From Linyphia triangularis (taxonomy: Eukaryota; Arthropoda; Arachnida; Araneae; Linyphiidae): a DNA stretch of 64,000 bases. The notes beneath the pieces were generated by a model, which was not told the DNA's origin, made no database searches, and worked only from the letters and a program-made list of their open reading frames with translations. A program made the translations under genes and the position numbers. The first letter of the stretch is position 1, and each line of letters opens with the position of its first letter. Shown piece after piece: positions 10,955-21,061 of this stretch. The stretch is from positions 94,346,002 to 94,410,001 of the forward strand of contig OZ021723.1 of assembly GCA_963978545.1 (NCBI GenBank). The letters run 5' to 3'.

Positions 10955-11906
10955 ACTAGCTGAATACCCGAGCTTCGCTACGAAATTTTAACACGTGCAA
11001 TATTTTAGCTAGCTGTGAGACCTCGCGTTGTGGAAATCTGTCATTGGTGTATAGGCCCCAGTTTTTGGCGCTTTCTTTCGCAGGAAGGTTCATTGCTACG
11101 CAACATCGAGTTAGCTTCGTTCGCTGAAAACAGAATCGCCATATAAGAGTACAGGCTTACTTCACTCGTTGAAAGGTTCATTGCTATGCAATCATAGGCT
11201 CTCTGAAAGATTCATTGCTGCGTAAGCATAAGCTCGCTTCACTCACTAAAATCTAATTGTTCCGTAAAGCCTTGATATTAGAAGCCTCTCCCCTGAAGAG
11301 GGGAAGAATTTTTTTTCCTTTAATGCAGTAATACAACACCCCTTTAAGATTATTTTAACACGTGTTTGTGGAAAGCAAAATTAGATGGCCAAAACTACTT
11401 ATGTTGAAACTTTCGGAGCTCTAGGCCTATTAGAAGTCACATTTGTGAAAACATTAATTAAAAAAATAAATTAAAAAACAAATTAAAATTTTAAAATTCT
11501 TTTTGTCAAAAGTCCAATTAGAAGACCATTAACTACTTGAATTGAAAATTTCAGAACTGTAGCCCAATTAGAAATCGTTTTGTAAAATATTTGTTAATTA
11601 ATTAATTAAAAAATTTAATTAAAAATGAACGAAATAAAAATTTAAAATTCTGTTTTTCAAAAGTCCAATTAGAAAGCTAAAACTACTTATGTTGAACATT
11701 TCAGAGCTGTATCTCTATTTGAAGTCCCTTTGTGAAAAAAAAATTAATTAAAAAAGAATCAATTGAAATTTTAACATTCTGTTTAACATGTATACAATCA
11801 GAAGGCCAAAACTACGTATGTTGAAAATTTCAGAGATCTACTCCAATTTTAAGTAGCTTTCTATAGATCCACAGACAGACAGACTGCTTGTTTTATTATT
11901 ATAGAT
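10955..11906 (+). repeat. Head-tandem-tail repeat family, copy 1
   Basis: The head ACTAGCTGAATACCCGAGCTTCGCTACGAAATTTTA is shared with copies at 34844, 38243 and 61095 (shown here only by its first bases ACTAGCTGAATACCCG). The body has four units of about 130-150 bases anchored on AACTAC at 11393, 11531, 11681 and 11810. The tail GACAGACAGACT...TTATTATTATAGAT is of the kind left by some non-LTR retrotransposons. There is no coding capacity. Confidence 0.7.
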
Positions 11907-11940
11907 TTTTAAATTTCTAGTAATTGAAATTCTTTTTCAG

Positions 11941-12215
11941 TCAGAATCCCCTCCTTTGGTGTCCTGGGCCTGTCTAACCGGGTGCTGAAAAGCAGATCGG
12001 AATCTCCTTGTCTATTATTTGAGATTCCCTTTCCTTTTTAATTATAATACTTTAATTGATATTATTGCGATTTTATATTTCTTATAGTTATATGTTACTA
12101 ATACGTAGACTATGGAATAATAGTATGTTTTCCCTCTGTTTCAGAGTACATATTTTCCTATAAATTTATATTTGTATGTGGTTTACATTTATTAAATAAA
12201 TTTCAAAATTTGTTA
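11941..12215 (+). other. 3'-UTR exon and poly(A) signal of the peptide gene
   Basis: A strong acceptor, TTCTTTTTCAG, ends at 11940 and AATAAA lies at 12195-12200. In the main model this is untranslated. If exon 3 is skipped, exons 1-2 join this exon in an open frame of 33 more codons, beginning VRIPSFGVLGLSNRVLKSRS and ending at a TAA, giving a 59-residue alternative precursor. That is inference from reading frames only. Confidence 0.45.
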
Positions 12216-13219
12216 TTTGAAAAAAAATTCGAGTCTCTAATGTATTGTATTTTCATTTTAGCAGCTGATAGAGCCCCCCCCCCCCCAAAAAAAAAAAAAT
12301 CAGTACGATGGCTATATCTTTCGGTTCTAATTATCGCAGAATCTTAATTTTTGCACCAAAATGTTTTGCTTACGATTTTCTATATATCTGAAGCAAATTT
12401 TTTTTCTTGAGGGACCGTTTACTAAGTAAAAGTAACGCTATCTTCGAAAATTTCAATACGAACCCTTATTTTTTATCATTTCATTCGATTCAGAATACAT
12501 CATTTACTCTATATACCAAATTTCAATGCATTATGTTGAAAAACACGTCACTTATGAGCGAAATTGTTTCGACCATTTTTTGACCGATCTTCAGGGAGAA
12601 TTTCCATAAAACGAAAGGTATTTTTAAGGTTCTACTTCACAGAGGGAGAAATCGAACGGTCAGTGAGACGTTTCACGACGTTATAAAATACAAATATTCT
12701 AAAATTGCATAGAAACTACTTGGATTTATAGTGTCATGTTTAAGATTAATACAAAAATAGCAAGTAAACGCAAAAGTAACATAATTTATTTACAACGTTA
12801 AAGATGTGCATTCTTCAAACGAAATAAATAAAATATCGAAAACTGTAATAGCAGAAGTATAACGTATACTACTGATAATTAGAAAATTAATAAATATGAA
12901 ATGTAGGCATTAGTAAACAGCATTCAGCAAAGCGTGATTATTTTACAGAAACATTTCACTGTAAACACAAATGTAACTTGATCGTTGAAATTATTTATAA
13001 AATGAAAAAATTACATGATTCAGTAAAATTTTTAAAGGATAACTTATTGAAATTGCTTAAAAAATGTTGCTTTAAATAAATGTAATTTAAGGAAGTAATT
13101 TTTTTTTTAAAAAAGGACACTGTTGAAAACCACACAAAACATATGTTCCAAACATGTTAGACAGATTAAATATATATATATACAAAAAATAAAACTGCTT
13201 TGTTTGTAAAAAATAATAT

Positions 13220-13259
<40 letters not shown>

Positions 13260-13980
13260 TAATCTCAAAAAATTCTGTTCCGATTCACCCCATTTTACGA
13301 TAATTGAACGTTGTGCGATTTTCCACACCTCTAATTTACCTTGAATTAATCTTTAATAGTTTTCAAAGAACTAAAAGTCAAAATGAAAAGAAAAAAATTG
13401 TGGTGGAGTTTCAGACCATGGTGAATCTAATGAAAGCAAAAAAAATAATAAAAAAATATATGTTTCTATTAAAAAAAAAAAAAAAATTAAATTGTTTTAT
13501 TAATTAATAATTAATTATTAAGAAAGAAATTGATGCAAAAGTTGCTTGCTATTTATGTTTCGTTATTTACAAACTATCTTTTGAAAAAAAAAACAAAAAA
13601 AAACAAAAAAAAACCTGAAATATATTAATTATTTAAGTATTTATGACCAAAAAACCAATTTTTTTATTTAACATTAATTTATCGTTTTCTTTTTATCATT
13701 TAAATTACAAACTATTCATTAGAAAATTACGAATTTTTGTATTTCGACATTTTTTTGGATTCTGAATCCAAATATGAGATAATATTAGGAGGTTGCTATT
13801 GAACTTTTTAAAGTTTGGTTCTGTTTTAATATATAGATGACCCCTCATGACAAAAAAAAATTACATGCAATTATTAAAAACCTTCCACGATTTAAAACGG
13901 TTCCTTTTCTTTGTTATTTCAAGAATTAGAGCACAAGATATAGCCATCGTTCTGATTTTTTTTTTTTGGGGGGGGGGTAC
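12216..13980. other. Intergenic AT-rich region
   Basis: No gene is seen. It holds a C-run then an A-run (12277-12298), a long T-run (13221-13258) and several A-runs. The open frames that cross these runs are homopolymer products. Confidence 0.4.
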
Positions 13981-14002
13981 TGTACAAGCATTTCAAGCAA
14001 CT

Positions 14003-14080
14003 AGGGGGCTCCGCCCCCTGCTCGCTGACGCACGCCAACCCCCTGGATTGCTATGCAATCCCCTTGGCTCGCTTTGCTCG
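14003..14080. repeat. GC-rich hairpin repeat (CCGCCCCCTGCTCGCT motif)
   Basis: AGGGGGC-TCC-GCCCCCT forms a 7-bp stem with a 3-base loop at 14003-14019, followed by GCTCGCTGACGC. A related copy in the opposite orientation lies at about 24785-24832 (GTTAGCGAGCAGGGGGCG). This is probably the end of a dispersed element whose other end I cannot place. Confidence 0.5.
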
Positions 14081-14099
14081 CCTTAAAGAGAAGCATTTA

Positions 14100-14649
14100 A
14101 AATATGCCCTAGCAAAAAGATATTTCAGCTGCATAATGCCATGAAACTGCACCTTTTATTATTTATGAAGAGTCAGAATACTTGCCACGTCATTATTCTG
14201 TTGCTGTAGAGACACGTTAAGCAGGGACAGTGTGGCAACGTAGTAGAAAGATCTTGGAAAACAACAAAAATAAACAGTTTGTACATATATTTAAAAAAGA
14301 TCGGTTATTTCATTGAACAATTAAAATTTACGGGCTGGTTTTGTATGAAGCGCCAAAATAATTAAAGTTGCTTATCGAAATTTCTTAACGAAGCAATCAT
14401 ATGCTCACTTAATCTTTTTTGCGATACCTAGAAAATAAAATAAAACAGTGAAAGGCCAATTATCCAGCATTCAATCAACCGGAATTTTTTGAAAATCAAA
14501 TTTGGCGAGAAAATTAGCCATATTTCGCCAATAGTTTTTTTTTTTAATTTTCATATGAGATTTTGAAGTTGAGTGGGTGGTTTTATTCGTTATTTTGATA
14601 GTTTTTAATTCGTAATTACTGAATTTGCACTGATTAAAGATGAGTATAG
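14100..14649. other. Intergenic region before the Gypsy insertion
   Basis: It is AT-rich with no gene seen. The last four bases, ATAG (14646-14649), are the target duplication of the Gypsy element. Confidence 0.5.
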
Positions 14650-15116
14650 TGTTGCACAAATTGTCTGTATATATTGTAAATAGTGACGTATTATTTCAAA
14701 ATTCTATTGTAATTTATTTTTATCCAATTTTATTTAGTAATTAATAGCGATTATACAAGTTAGAAAAAGGTGGCAACACCTAAAGTAATCGAGAAGTTTC
14801 GAGATATTTCGTTTCCGATAAATTGGCTGGAAATTTCGAGAATGTCTCACGCGCTTGTATATAAGAGACTGGAGAACGGGGAAGTTTTCAGATGTACTTC
14901 GGATTTCGTTGAAAGCTGATCGCTTTGTTGACCTATTGGAGTGCGCTTGTATAATCGCTGAATTCGAAGTTATTTTTGTTGAAGCTTGTGTTGAAGCTTG
15001 AGAGTAGTTAAACTGTTGCCTGTGAATAGATTTTTGTGAGTTTTCTGAAGAGAGAATAAATACTTTTAAACCGTGAAAACTGTGCCATCATTGCCTCAGC
15101 GGAAAAATTCATAACA
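14650..15116 (+). repeat. 5' LTR
   Basis: It starts TGTTGCAC and ends CATAACA (TG...CA). U3 carries TATATAAG at 14858-14865 and an initiator-like TCAGAT at 14888-14893, placing +1 at 14890, 32 bases from the TATA box. The poly-A signal AATAAA is at 15055-15060. Its length equals that of the 3' LTR. Confidence 0.95.
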
Positions 15117-15117
15117 G

Positions 15118-15133
15118 TGGTGTCAGAAGTGGG
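15118..15133 (+). other. Primer-binding site, tRNA-Leu type
   Basis: TGGTGTCAGAAGTGGG starts one base after the LTR. It is the complement of a 3' end reading CCCACTTCTGACACCA, which matches my knowledge of the 3' end of animal tRNA-Leu(CAA). Confidence 0.8.
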
Positions 15134-15148
15134 GTATTGTAATTTTGA

Positions 15149-16432
15149 ATGCCGACGACTAGAGGAATGATGGAAGACCAAATGAAGCAGTTGATGGAAA
15201 TGATTGCTGGAATAAAAGCCGGACAAGAATCTACCGCCGCTACAATCGCCGCTGGTCAAACCCGCCAAGAAACGACTAACGCCGAACTTGCCGCCGCAAT
15301 CGCCGCCAGCCAAGAAGCAACATCGTCGGACATTAAATCTTTAGCCGCCAAGTGTGAAACAACATCTGCAGCAGTGAATGAAATCAAAGAAGAAATGAAG
15401 ATAGAGCTAGCCTCAATGGTGGAATCAACCATAATCGAAACTACCTCAAATGTTCTGCAATCCGTGAAAGAAGAAGTGTTCAATGCAGTAAGGAAGGAAG
15501 TTGATGAAAAGTTTGAGGAGTTTAACGGCAAAGTGAACAACTTAGGAGACAAAGTTTCCACCTTGAAGGAGGAGCAGACAAAGTTTCATGACGCTGTAGA
15601 AGAAAGACTACGGAAAATGGAAGCTCGCGAAGCTGTAACCTTTGCAACGCCTAATTGGGATAATGTTTCCACTCCATTCATTGCGCCACGTTCCAACATC
15701 AAAGTGGCAACTTTTGATGGGAGGTCGTCTTGCCGCGTTTATCAAACGCAGTTTGAAATGATTGCTTCTGCAAATGGATGGGACGATACTTCGAAAGCAT
15801 TCCATCTCGCGGCATCTCTTCGAGGTGAAGCTGCTGACATTTTACAGACGCTACCTGAAGAGAAGCGGGGAGAATTCGTGGCGCTGACAAGTGCGTTGGA
15901 GTTAAGGTTTGGGGAGCAGCATCTAAAGGATTACAACAGACTGCAATTGAAAGTGAGACAGCAGAAGGCCAATGAAACTCTTCAAGAATTGGCATCGGAT
16001 ATAGAAAGACTGTCGCTCCTCGCTTTCCCAGACTGTCCCTCGGACGTACGAGATAACCTGTCTCTTCAGTATTTCGTGGATGCCATCAAAGATCCCGACA
16101 TACAGCAAGCTACCAGGATGTCAGACAGCAAAGATCTGAAGTCCACCCTCGTCTATGCCATGAGAGTAGAAGCCGCACAGCAAGCTTCTAGAAAAGATCG
16201 GCGTTTCGTACGTGGAACATTGGCAGACGATTCCTCTGAACTTTTCACGAAGAAGTTTCAAGAACTGGAAAACAAGATGGAGCGAATTATGAGAAATATT
16301 CCTGGCTCAAGTAATCGAAAAACTAGAGTGGTTTGTTGGCTCTGCAACCAGGAAGGACATTTCAGACGTGATTGCCCTGAATTGGACAGGAGAGGGGACA
16401 GACCCTCGTCCGAACCTCAGCATTTAAACTAA
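15149..16432 (+). CDS. gag: Gypsy Gag polyprotein
   Basis: This 427-residue structural protein assembles the particle and packages element RNA. The N-terminal half (about residues 5-175) is Ala/Glu/Lys-rich and looks coiled-coil. A retrotransposon Gag core follows at about 185-330, starting at the FDGRSS segment. Near the C-terminus a single zinc knuckle has C396, C399, H404 and C409 (C-x2-C-x4-H-x4-C). The ATG at 15149 is the first after the primer site and opens MPTTRG. The frame ends CAT TTA AAC TAA, placing the slippery heptamer T-TTA-AAC immediately before the stop. Pol follows in the -1 frame. The frame is intact, without stops or shifts. Confidence 0.93.
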   Translation: MPTTRGMMEDQMKQLMEMIAGIKAGQESTAATIAAGQTRQETTNAELAAAIAASQEATSSDIKSLAAKCETTSAAVNEIKEEMKIELASMVESTIIETTSNVLQSVKEEVFNAVRKEVDEKFEEFNGKVNNLGDKVSTLKEEQTKFHDAVEERLRKMEAREAVTFATPNWDNVSTPFIAPRSNIKVATFDGRSSCRVYQTQFEMIASANGWDDTSKAFHLAASLRGEAADILQTLPEEKRGEFVALTSALELRFGEQHLKDYNRLQLKVRQQKANETLQELASDIERLSLLAFPDCPSDVRDNLSLQYFVDAIKDPDIQQATRMSDSKDLKSTLVYAMRVEAAQQASRKDRRFVRGTLADDSSELFTKKFQELENKMERIMRNIPGSSNRKTRVVCWLCNQEGHFRRDCPELDRRGDRPSSEPQHLN

Positions 16433-16465
16433 AGAGCGGCTATCTCGCGAGGCGGAGGTCGCCGT
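16423..16465 (+). promoter_or_regulatory. Programmed -1 frameshift signal between gag and pol
   Basis: TTTAAAC at 16423-16429 sits in the gag frame as T-TTA-AAC, the classic X-XXY-YYZ pattern, with the gag stop TAA directly after it. Pol is in the -1 frame and is open from at least 16420. Downstream pairing is possible: GCGGC (16436-16440) with GCCGT (16461-16465), 6 bases after the heptamer, or the alternative hairpin GGCG (16451-16454) with CGCC (16460-16463). The heptamer and frames are seen; the stimulator is inferred. Confidence 0.8.
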
Positions 16466-19400
16466 GTAGAGCAGGTGGTGCCCCACTCAGCCTCTATCAC
16501 ATCTCATCCCTTCAAGGAGGAAACCATGGTTTATTCGTGGAGGGCAAGATCAATGGAACTCCCTGTCGTCTAATAGTTGACTCAGGGGCAAATGTAACCA
16601 TCTTACGGACGGATGTAGCCCGGCGCCTGGACAGCCAACCTCTTTACACGGCGCCTTCAGTTTCACTACAAACTGTGACTGGTGACAAAATTTCTGTGCA
16701 TGGGAAATTAAATGTCAACATCTCTTTTGGATTTCACACCTACACTCACACCGTTTACGTCGCTGAAATTATTGACTCATGTATTCTGGGATTGGACTTT
16801 TTAAAGAAAAATGGAATTACTTTGAATTTCGAGAAAGGCGAGCTTCAAACAGGGAAAGAAGAAGTTCCATTGTTCGGTTTGGACTCGGAAGAGCCGTGTG
16901 CATATCGAATAGTAGCTCTTGAAGACATCACCATCCCCTCCATGACAGATTTGGTTGTAAAAGGTTCAACAGAGCTCCCGAAGGCCTTCCGATTTGGAGT
17001 AACGGACTTCCCATCAGCGAATAGCGTCCCGAGAGGAGTGCTAGTAGGAGCGACGCTTGTGGATCTCTCTCAAGAGGTGGTGCATGTGAGAATGGCCAAC
17101 ATCGGTGATTCTAAGAGAGTTATCAAGAAAGGAGAAGAAATTGCCACTTGCACACCTGTTACAAGCATCGAACGAGGATCGAAGGAGCTTCCGACCGCAC
17201 CACCCGCGGATTTAGTGGACCAGCTTCTCGAGGACTCTCGGTTGGAAAGAAGGCAAGAGAAGATTGTCGGAAACCTTATAAAAGAATTTCAAGACATTTT
17301 CTCCATGTCATCGAAAGATGTAGGAAGAGCAGAGCTTACTCAACATCGAATCGATACTGGGACCCATTTACCTATTAAACAACATCCTCGAAGACTTCCT
17401 TTCGCAAAACAAGAGGAGGTCGGGAAACTGTTACATGAAATGGAAGATAATGGAGTTATCGAACCCTCCTCAAGTCCATGGGCCTCTCCAATCGTACTCG
17501 TTCGAAAGAAGGATGGTTCCACCAGGTTTTGTGTGGATTACAGGAAACTGAACGAAATTACGAAAAAGGACAGCTACCCTCTGCCAAGAATTGATGACAC
17601 TTTGGACAATCTATCAGGGAACCAGTGGTTCTCGACTTTGGATTTGAAGAGTGGATACTGGCAAGTGGAGATACATCCCGACGATCGTGAGAAGACTGCC
17701 TTCACTACCGGCCAAGGATTATGGCAGTTTCAAGTTATGCCGTTTGGCTTGTGTAATGCACCGGCTACGTTCGAGCGACTAATGGAGACTGTGCTTAGAG
17801 GACTTTCCTACGAGACCTGTCTGGTATATTTGGACGATATCATTATCACCGGGCGGAGTTTTGATCAACACTTGCAAAATGTGAAGAACGTGTTCTTGAA
17901 GCTTAGGGAAGCCCACTTGAAACTTAGCCCATCAAAATGTAAGCTCTTTAGGCGGAAAGTCAGTTATCTCGGACACATCATCTCATCCGATGGAGTAAGC
18001 ACAGATCCAGCCAAGATCCATGCTGTGCAAATTTGGTCTCGACCGCAAGACGTTCATCAATTGCGAAGCTTCCTAGGCCTGTGCACGTATTACCGTAAAT
18101 TCGTGAAAGGTTTCTCCAAGATCGCCAGACCCTTGCATCGACTAACAGAGAGCAAGCAGAAGTTCCTATGGACTGCCGACTGTGACGACTCCTTCAATCA
18201 ACTGAAGAACGCTTTAACATCCGCGCCTGTTTTGGCTTTTCCCGATGTTAACAAGGACTTTATTTTGGATACAGATGCCAGCAATGAGGGAGTGGGCGCC
18301 GTTCTTTCCCAGGAAATTGAAGGACAGGAGAAAGTCATCGCTTATTTTAGTAAGAGCCTGTCAAGATCCGAGCGGAACTACTGCGTCACAAGAAAGGAGT
18401 TACTGGCAATAGTAAAAGCCGTTGAGCACTTTCATCATTACTTGTACGGCCGAAAATTCCTTTTAAGAACTGATCATGCGTCTCTGACTTGGTTGCTGAA
18501 TTTCAAGAATACAGAGGGACAAATAGCAAGGTGGATTCAGCGCCTGCAGGAATACGACATGGATATCCATCACAGAAAAGGAACGTTCCATGGGAATGCA
18601 GACGCTCTTTCTAGAAGACCATGTCCGGAGAACTGTCGATTTTGTTTCAATGCCGAGTCTAAGTTTGGGGTTAACACATCGGCCGTTCGGAAAATAACTA
18701 CCAACTCAACTACTTCAGACTTGGACCCTTGGAGTGACCAGAATGTCCGAAAAAGTCAGGTCGAAGATCAAGACTTGAAACCTCTAATTGAATTCATGGA
18801 AGCAGCTACAGGAAAACCCAGTTGGCAGGAAATTGCACGCTATAGCCCAACAATGAAGAGATATTGGGCTATGTGGGACTCTTTGCACTTGAAGAAGGGA
18901 GTACTCTACCGTCGATGGGAGTCCGATGATGGCAAAAGCTTCCGGTGGCAATTAATCCTTCCAAGTTCTAGAGTTACCAACGTTCTAGAAGAACTTCACA
19001 GCAGTTCTACTGGAGGACATTTTGGTGTCACGAAAACTCTTCAGAAAGTCAGGGAGAGATTCTTCTGGGACAAAGCAAAATCCGACGTGGAGAAGTGGTG
19101 CAAGTCCTGTGATGCATGCAATTCACGGAAAGGACCGAAGACCCGAACTCGTGGAAAGTTGCAACGTTACACCGTAGGAGCACCATTCGAAAGAATTGCC
19201 TTGGACGTCTTAGGCCCCCTACCTCACACAACTAATGGCAACAAATACATCCTAGCTGTCATGGACTACTTTAGCAAGTGGCCAGAAGCATACGCGATTC
19301 CGGACCAGGAAGCCACAACCGTAGCAGAAGTTCTCGTACAGAACTGGATCTCCCGATTTGGCGTACCCCTGCTGATACATTCTGACCAGGGGACGAACTT

Positions 19401-20034
19401 TAACTCTGCTGTCTTCACTGGGCTGTGTGACTTGCTCGACATGGAAAAGACTCGTACAACTCCCCTGCACCCACAATCCGATGGAATGGTCGAACGCTTT
19501 AATAGAACTATTCTGAATCATCTCTCCTTGTTTGTTTCCAAGAACCAGCAAGATGGGGATCAGAAACTTCCACTGTTCCTTTTGGCCTACAGAAGTGCTA
19601 CTCACGAGACCACCGGCTATACACCATCTCAAATGATTTTTGGAAGAGACCTTAGACTACCCTGCGACCTCCTCTTTGGACGACCACCGGACACTCCTTC
19701 CTCGCCTGTCCAGTATCTAGATGATCTCCAGGCACGTTTGGAAGCCGTACATCGGTTCGCCAGAGAAAGAATCAACATCATTACAGAGCGCATGAAGGTC
19801 CGCTACGATGCCAAGGCCACGGAACGTTCATTCCAGGAAGGTGACAAGGTGTGGTTATGGAATCCTAAACGTCGGAAAGGACTCTCCCCTAAGCTCCAGA
19901 CGAACTGGGAAGGGCCGTATGTGGTCCTTAAGAAGATCAACGACGTCGTGGTAAGGATTCAACGGACACCCTCCTGTAAACCTAGAGTTGTACATAACAA
20001 TAGACTAGCCCCATATTATAGTAGAAGTGATTGA
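16429..20034 (+). CDS. pol: Gypsy Pol polyprotein (PR-RT-RH-IN), made by -1 frameshift
   Basis: There are 1201 codons from the slip point, for a Gag-Pol of about 1628 residues. Counting residues from 16537: the aspartic protease has LIVDSGAN with the catalytic Asp near 15. Reverse transcriptase has FCVDYRKLNE near 331 and the YLDD active site near 430. RNase H starts at DTDASNEGVGAVLS near 577. Integrase has an H-x6-H...C-x2-C zinc motif near 820-860, catalytic Asp near 888, Asp near 949 and Glu near 985 (exactly 35 residues between the last two) and a GPY motif near 1124. The first in-frame codon often taken as a start at 16537 is GTG, so a frameshift and not independent initiation is the sensible model. 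All catalytic residues are present; no env and no chromodomain are seen. Confidence 0.93.
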   Translation, partial: LKSGYLARRRSPCRAGGAPLSLYHISSLQGGNHGLFVEGKINGTPCRLIVDSGANVTILRTDVARRLDSQPLYTAPSVSLQTVTGDKISVHGKLNVNISFGFHTYTHTVYVAEIIDSCILGLDFLKKNGITLNFEKGELQTGKEEVPLFGLDSEEPCAYRIVALEDITIPSMTDLVVKGSTELPKAFRFGVTDFPSANSVPRGVLVGATLVDLSQEVVHVRMANIGDSKRVIKKGEEIATCTPVTSIERGSKELPTAPPADLVDQLLEDSRLERRQEKIVGNLIKEFQDIFSMSSKDVGRAELTQHRIDTGTHLPIKQHPRRLPFAKQEEVGKLLHEMEDNGVIEPSSSPWASPIVLVRKKDGSTRFCVDYRKLNEITKKDSYPLPRIDDTLDNLSGNQWFSTLDLKSGYWQVEIHPDDREKTAFTTGQGLWQFQVMPFGLCNAPATFERLMETVLRGLSYETCLVYLDDIIITGRSFDQHLQNVKNVFLKLREAHLKLSPSKCKLFRRKVSYLGHIISSDGVSTDPAKIHAVQIWSRPQDVHQLRSFLGLCTYYRKFVKGFSKIARPLHRLTESKQKFLWTADCDDSFNQLKNALTSAPVLAFPDVNKDFILDTDASNEGVGAVLSQEIEGQEKVIAYFSKSLSRSERNYCVTRKELLAIVKAVEHFHHYLYGRKFLLRTDHASLTWLLNFKNTEGQIARWIQRLQEYDMDIHHRKGTFHGNADALSRRPCPENCRFCFNAESKFGVNTSAVRKITTNSTTSDLDPWSDQNVRKSQVEDQDLKPLIEFMEAATGKPSWQEIARYSPTMKRYWAMWDSLHLKKGVLYRRWESDDGKSFRWQLILPSSRVTNVLEELHSSSTGGHFGVTKTLQKVRERFFWDKAKSDVEKWCKSCDACNSRKGPKTRTRGKLQRYTVGAPFERIALDVLGPLPHTTNGNKYILAVMDYFSKWPEAYAIPDQEATTVAEVLVQNWISRFGVPLLIHSDQGTNFNSAVFTGLCDLLDMEKTRTTPLHPQSDGMVERFNRTILNHLSLFVSKNQQDGDQKLPLFLLAYRSATHETTGYTPSQMIFGRDLRLPCDLLFGRPPDTPSSPVQYLDDLQARLEAVHRFARERINIITERMKVRYDAKATERSFQEGDKVWLWNPKRRKGLSPKLQTNWEGPYVVLKKINDVVVRIQRTPSCKPRVVHNNRLAPYYSRSD

Positions 20035-20081
20035 ATTGCCTTTCCTCTTAAGGACTTCACTGCCCGGGACGTGCAGTCTTT

Positions 20082-20094
20082 AAGAAGGGGGAAA
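20082..20094 (+). other. Polypurine tract
   Basis: AAGAAGGGGGAAA directly abuts the 3' LTR; it is the plus-strand primer site of reverse transcription. Confidence 0.9.
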
Positions 20095-20561
20095 TGTTGC
20101 ACAAATTGTCTGTATATATTGTAAATAGTGACGTATTATTTCAAAATTCTATTGTAATTTATTTTTATCCAATTTTATTTAGTAATTAATAGCGATTATA
20201 CAAGTTAGAAAAAGGTGGCAACACCTAAAGTAATCGAGAAGTTTCGAGATATTTCGTTTCCGATAAATTGGCTGGAAATTTCGAGAATGTCTCACGCGCT
20301 TGTATATAAGAGACTGGAGAACGGGGAAGTTTTCAGATGTACTTCGGATTTCGTTGAAAGCTGATCGCTTTGTTGACCTATTGGAGTGCGCTTGTATAAT
20401 CGCTGAATTCGAAGTTATTTTTGTTGAAGCTTGTGTTGAAGCTTGAGAGTAGTTAAACTGTTGCCTGTGAATAGATTTTTGTGAGTTTTCTGAAGAGAGA
20501 ATAAATACTTTTAAACCGTGAAAACTGTGCCATCATTGCCTCAGCGGAAAAATTCATAACA
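20095..20561 (+). repeat. 3' LTR
   Basis: It is 467 bases, TGTTGCAC...CATAACA, and by eye identical to the 5' LTR including TATA, initiator and AATAAA. Confidence 0.95.
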
Positions 20562-20565
20562 ATAG

Positions 20566-21060
20566 GTTCAGATTTACTGCACAACGCCTCTTAGCGATTT
20601 TTTTTTAAATTGGCGATTTAGCCCTGAATGCAACCTGGCGACCTCTGGAACATGTTCCAGCAGATAACTTTTCCGAAAAGTCTGATTTATCCGGAATTCT
20701 AATCCAAAAGAAATGTACACATCTTGGATCTATTTATTCTTGCATCATCGTAACTATTAAATTAATACGTTTTAAATAGGCAATAATTTCTATCTGTAGA
20801 TTGTAATAAGAAAAGAAAAATATAGCGAATCCAAGTTGTTTCTGTTGCCAGATGTATTAGTCGAATTTCAAAAGATATATTGTGATTGGCTGGAAATTCG
20901 TGCATAAAGTGCATTTAGAAGATTGGTGATTGAAGTCGTTGCCATTCTGCTCACAGAAATACAGCCAAATTTGGACGTTACGCAAGAGAATTATATATAT
21001 AGATATTGTTGACCGTTTGAAATTGGCGCCACCACGTTAAGAACAAATCTAGAGTCATTC
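20566..21060. other. Intergenic, with a perfect 16-bp palindrome
   Basis: No gene is seen. CTGGAACATGTTCCAG at 20645-20660 is a perfect palindrome. The sequence at the left edge continues the pre-insertion flank of the Gypsy element. Confidence 0.5.
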
Positions 21061-21061
21061 T

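Larger units (their letters stand above)
14646..20565 (+). mobile_element. Complete Ty3/Gypsy LTR retrotransposon with 4-bp target duplication
   Basis: The element proper runs 14650-20561, bounded by ATAG at 14646-14649 and 20562-20565. In order it holds: LTR (467 bp), primer-binding site, gag, a -1 frameshift signal, pol (protease, reverse transcriptase, RNase H, integrase), polypurine tract and LTR (467 bp). No env frame is present; only 60 bases separate pol from the 3' LTR. Read base by base, the two LTRs look identical and both reading frames are intact, so insertion was recent and the copy may be active. It lies outside the peptide gene, about 2.4 kb past its poly(A) signal. Family knowledge places this gene order in Metaviridae-type Ty3/Gypsy elements. 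Confidence 0.95.

Noticed and set aside
13847..14086. Open frame of 79 codons with a Pro/Leu-rich end
   Set aside because: It crosses G- and T-runs and the GC-rich hairpin repeat; no protein signal.
15008..16108. Reverse-strand frames across gag
   Set aside because: Shadow frames of the intact Gag coding sequence.
16537..16539. Independent start of pol at 16537
   Set aside because: The codon is GTG, not ATG, and the frame is open upstream through the slippery site, so a -1 frameshift explains pol better.
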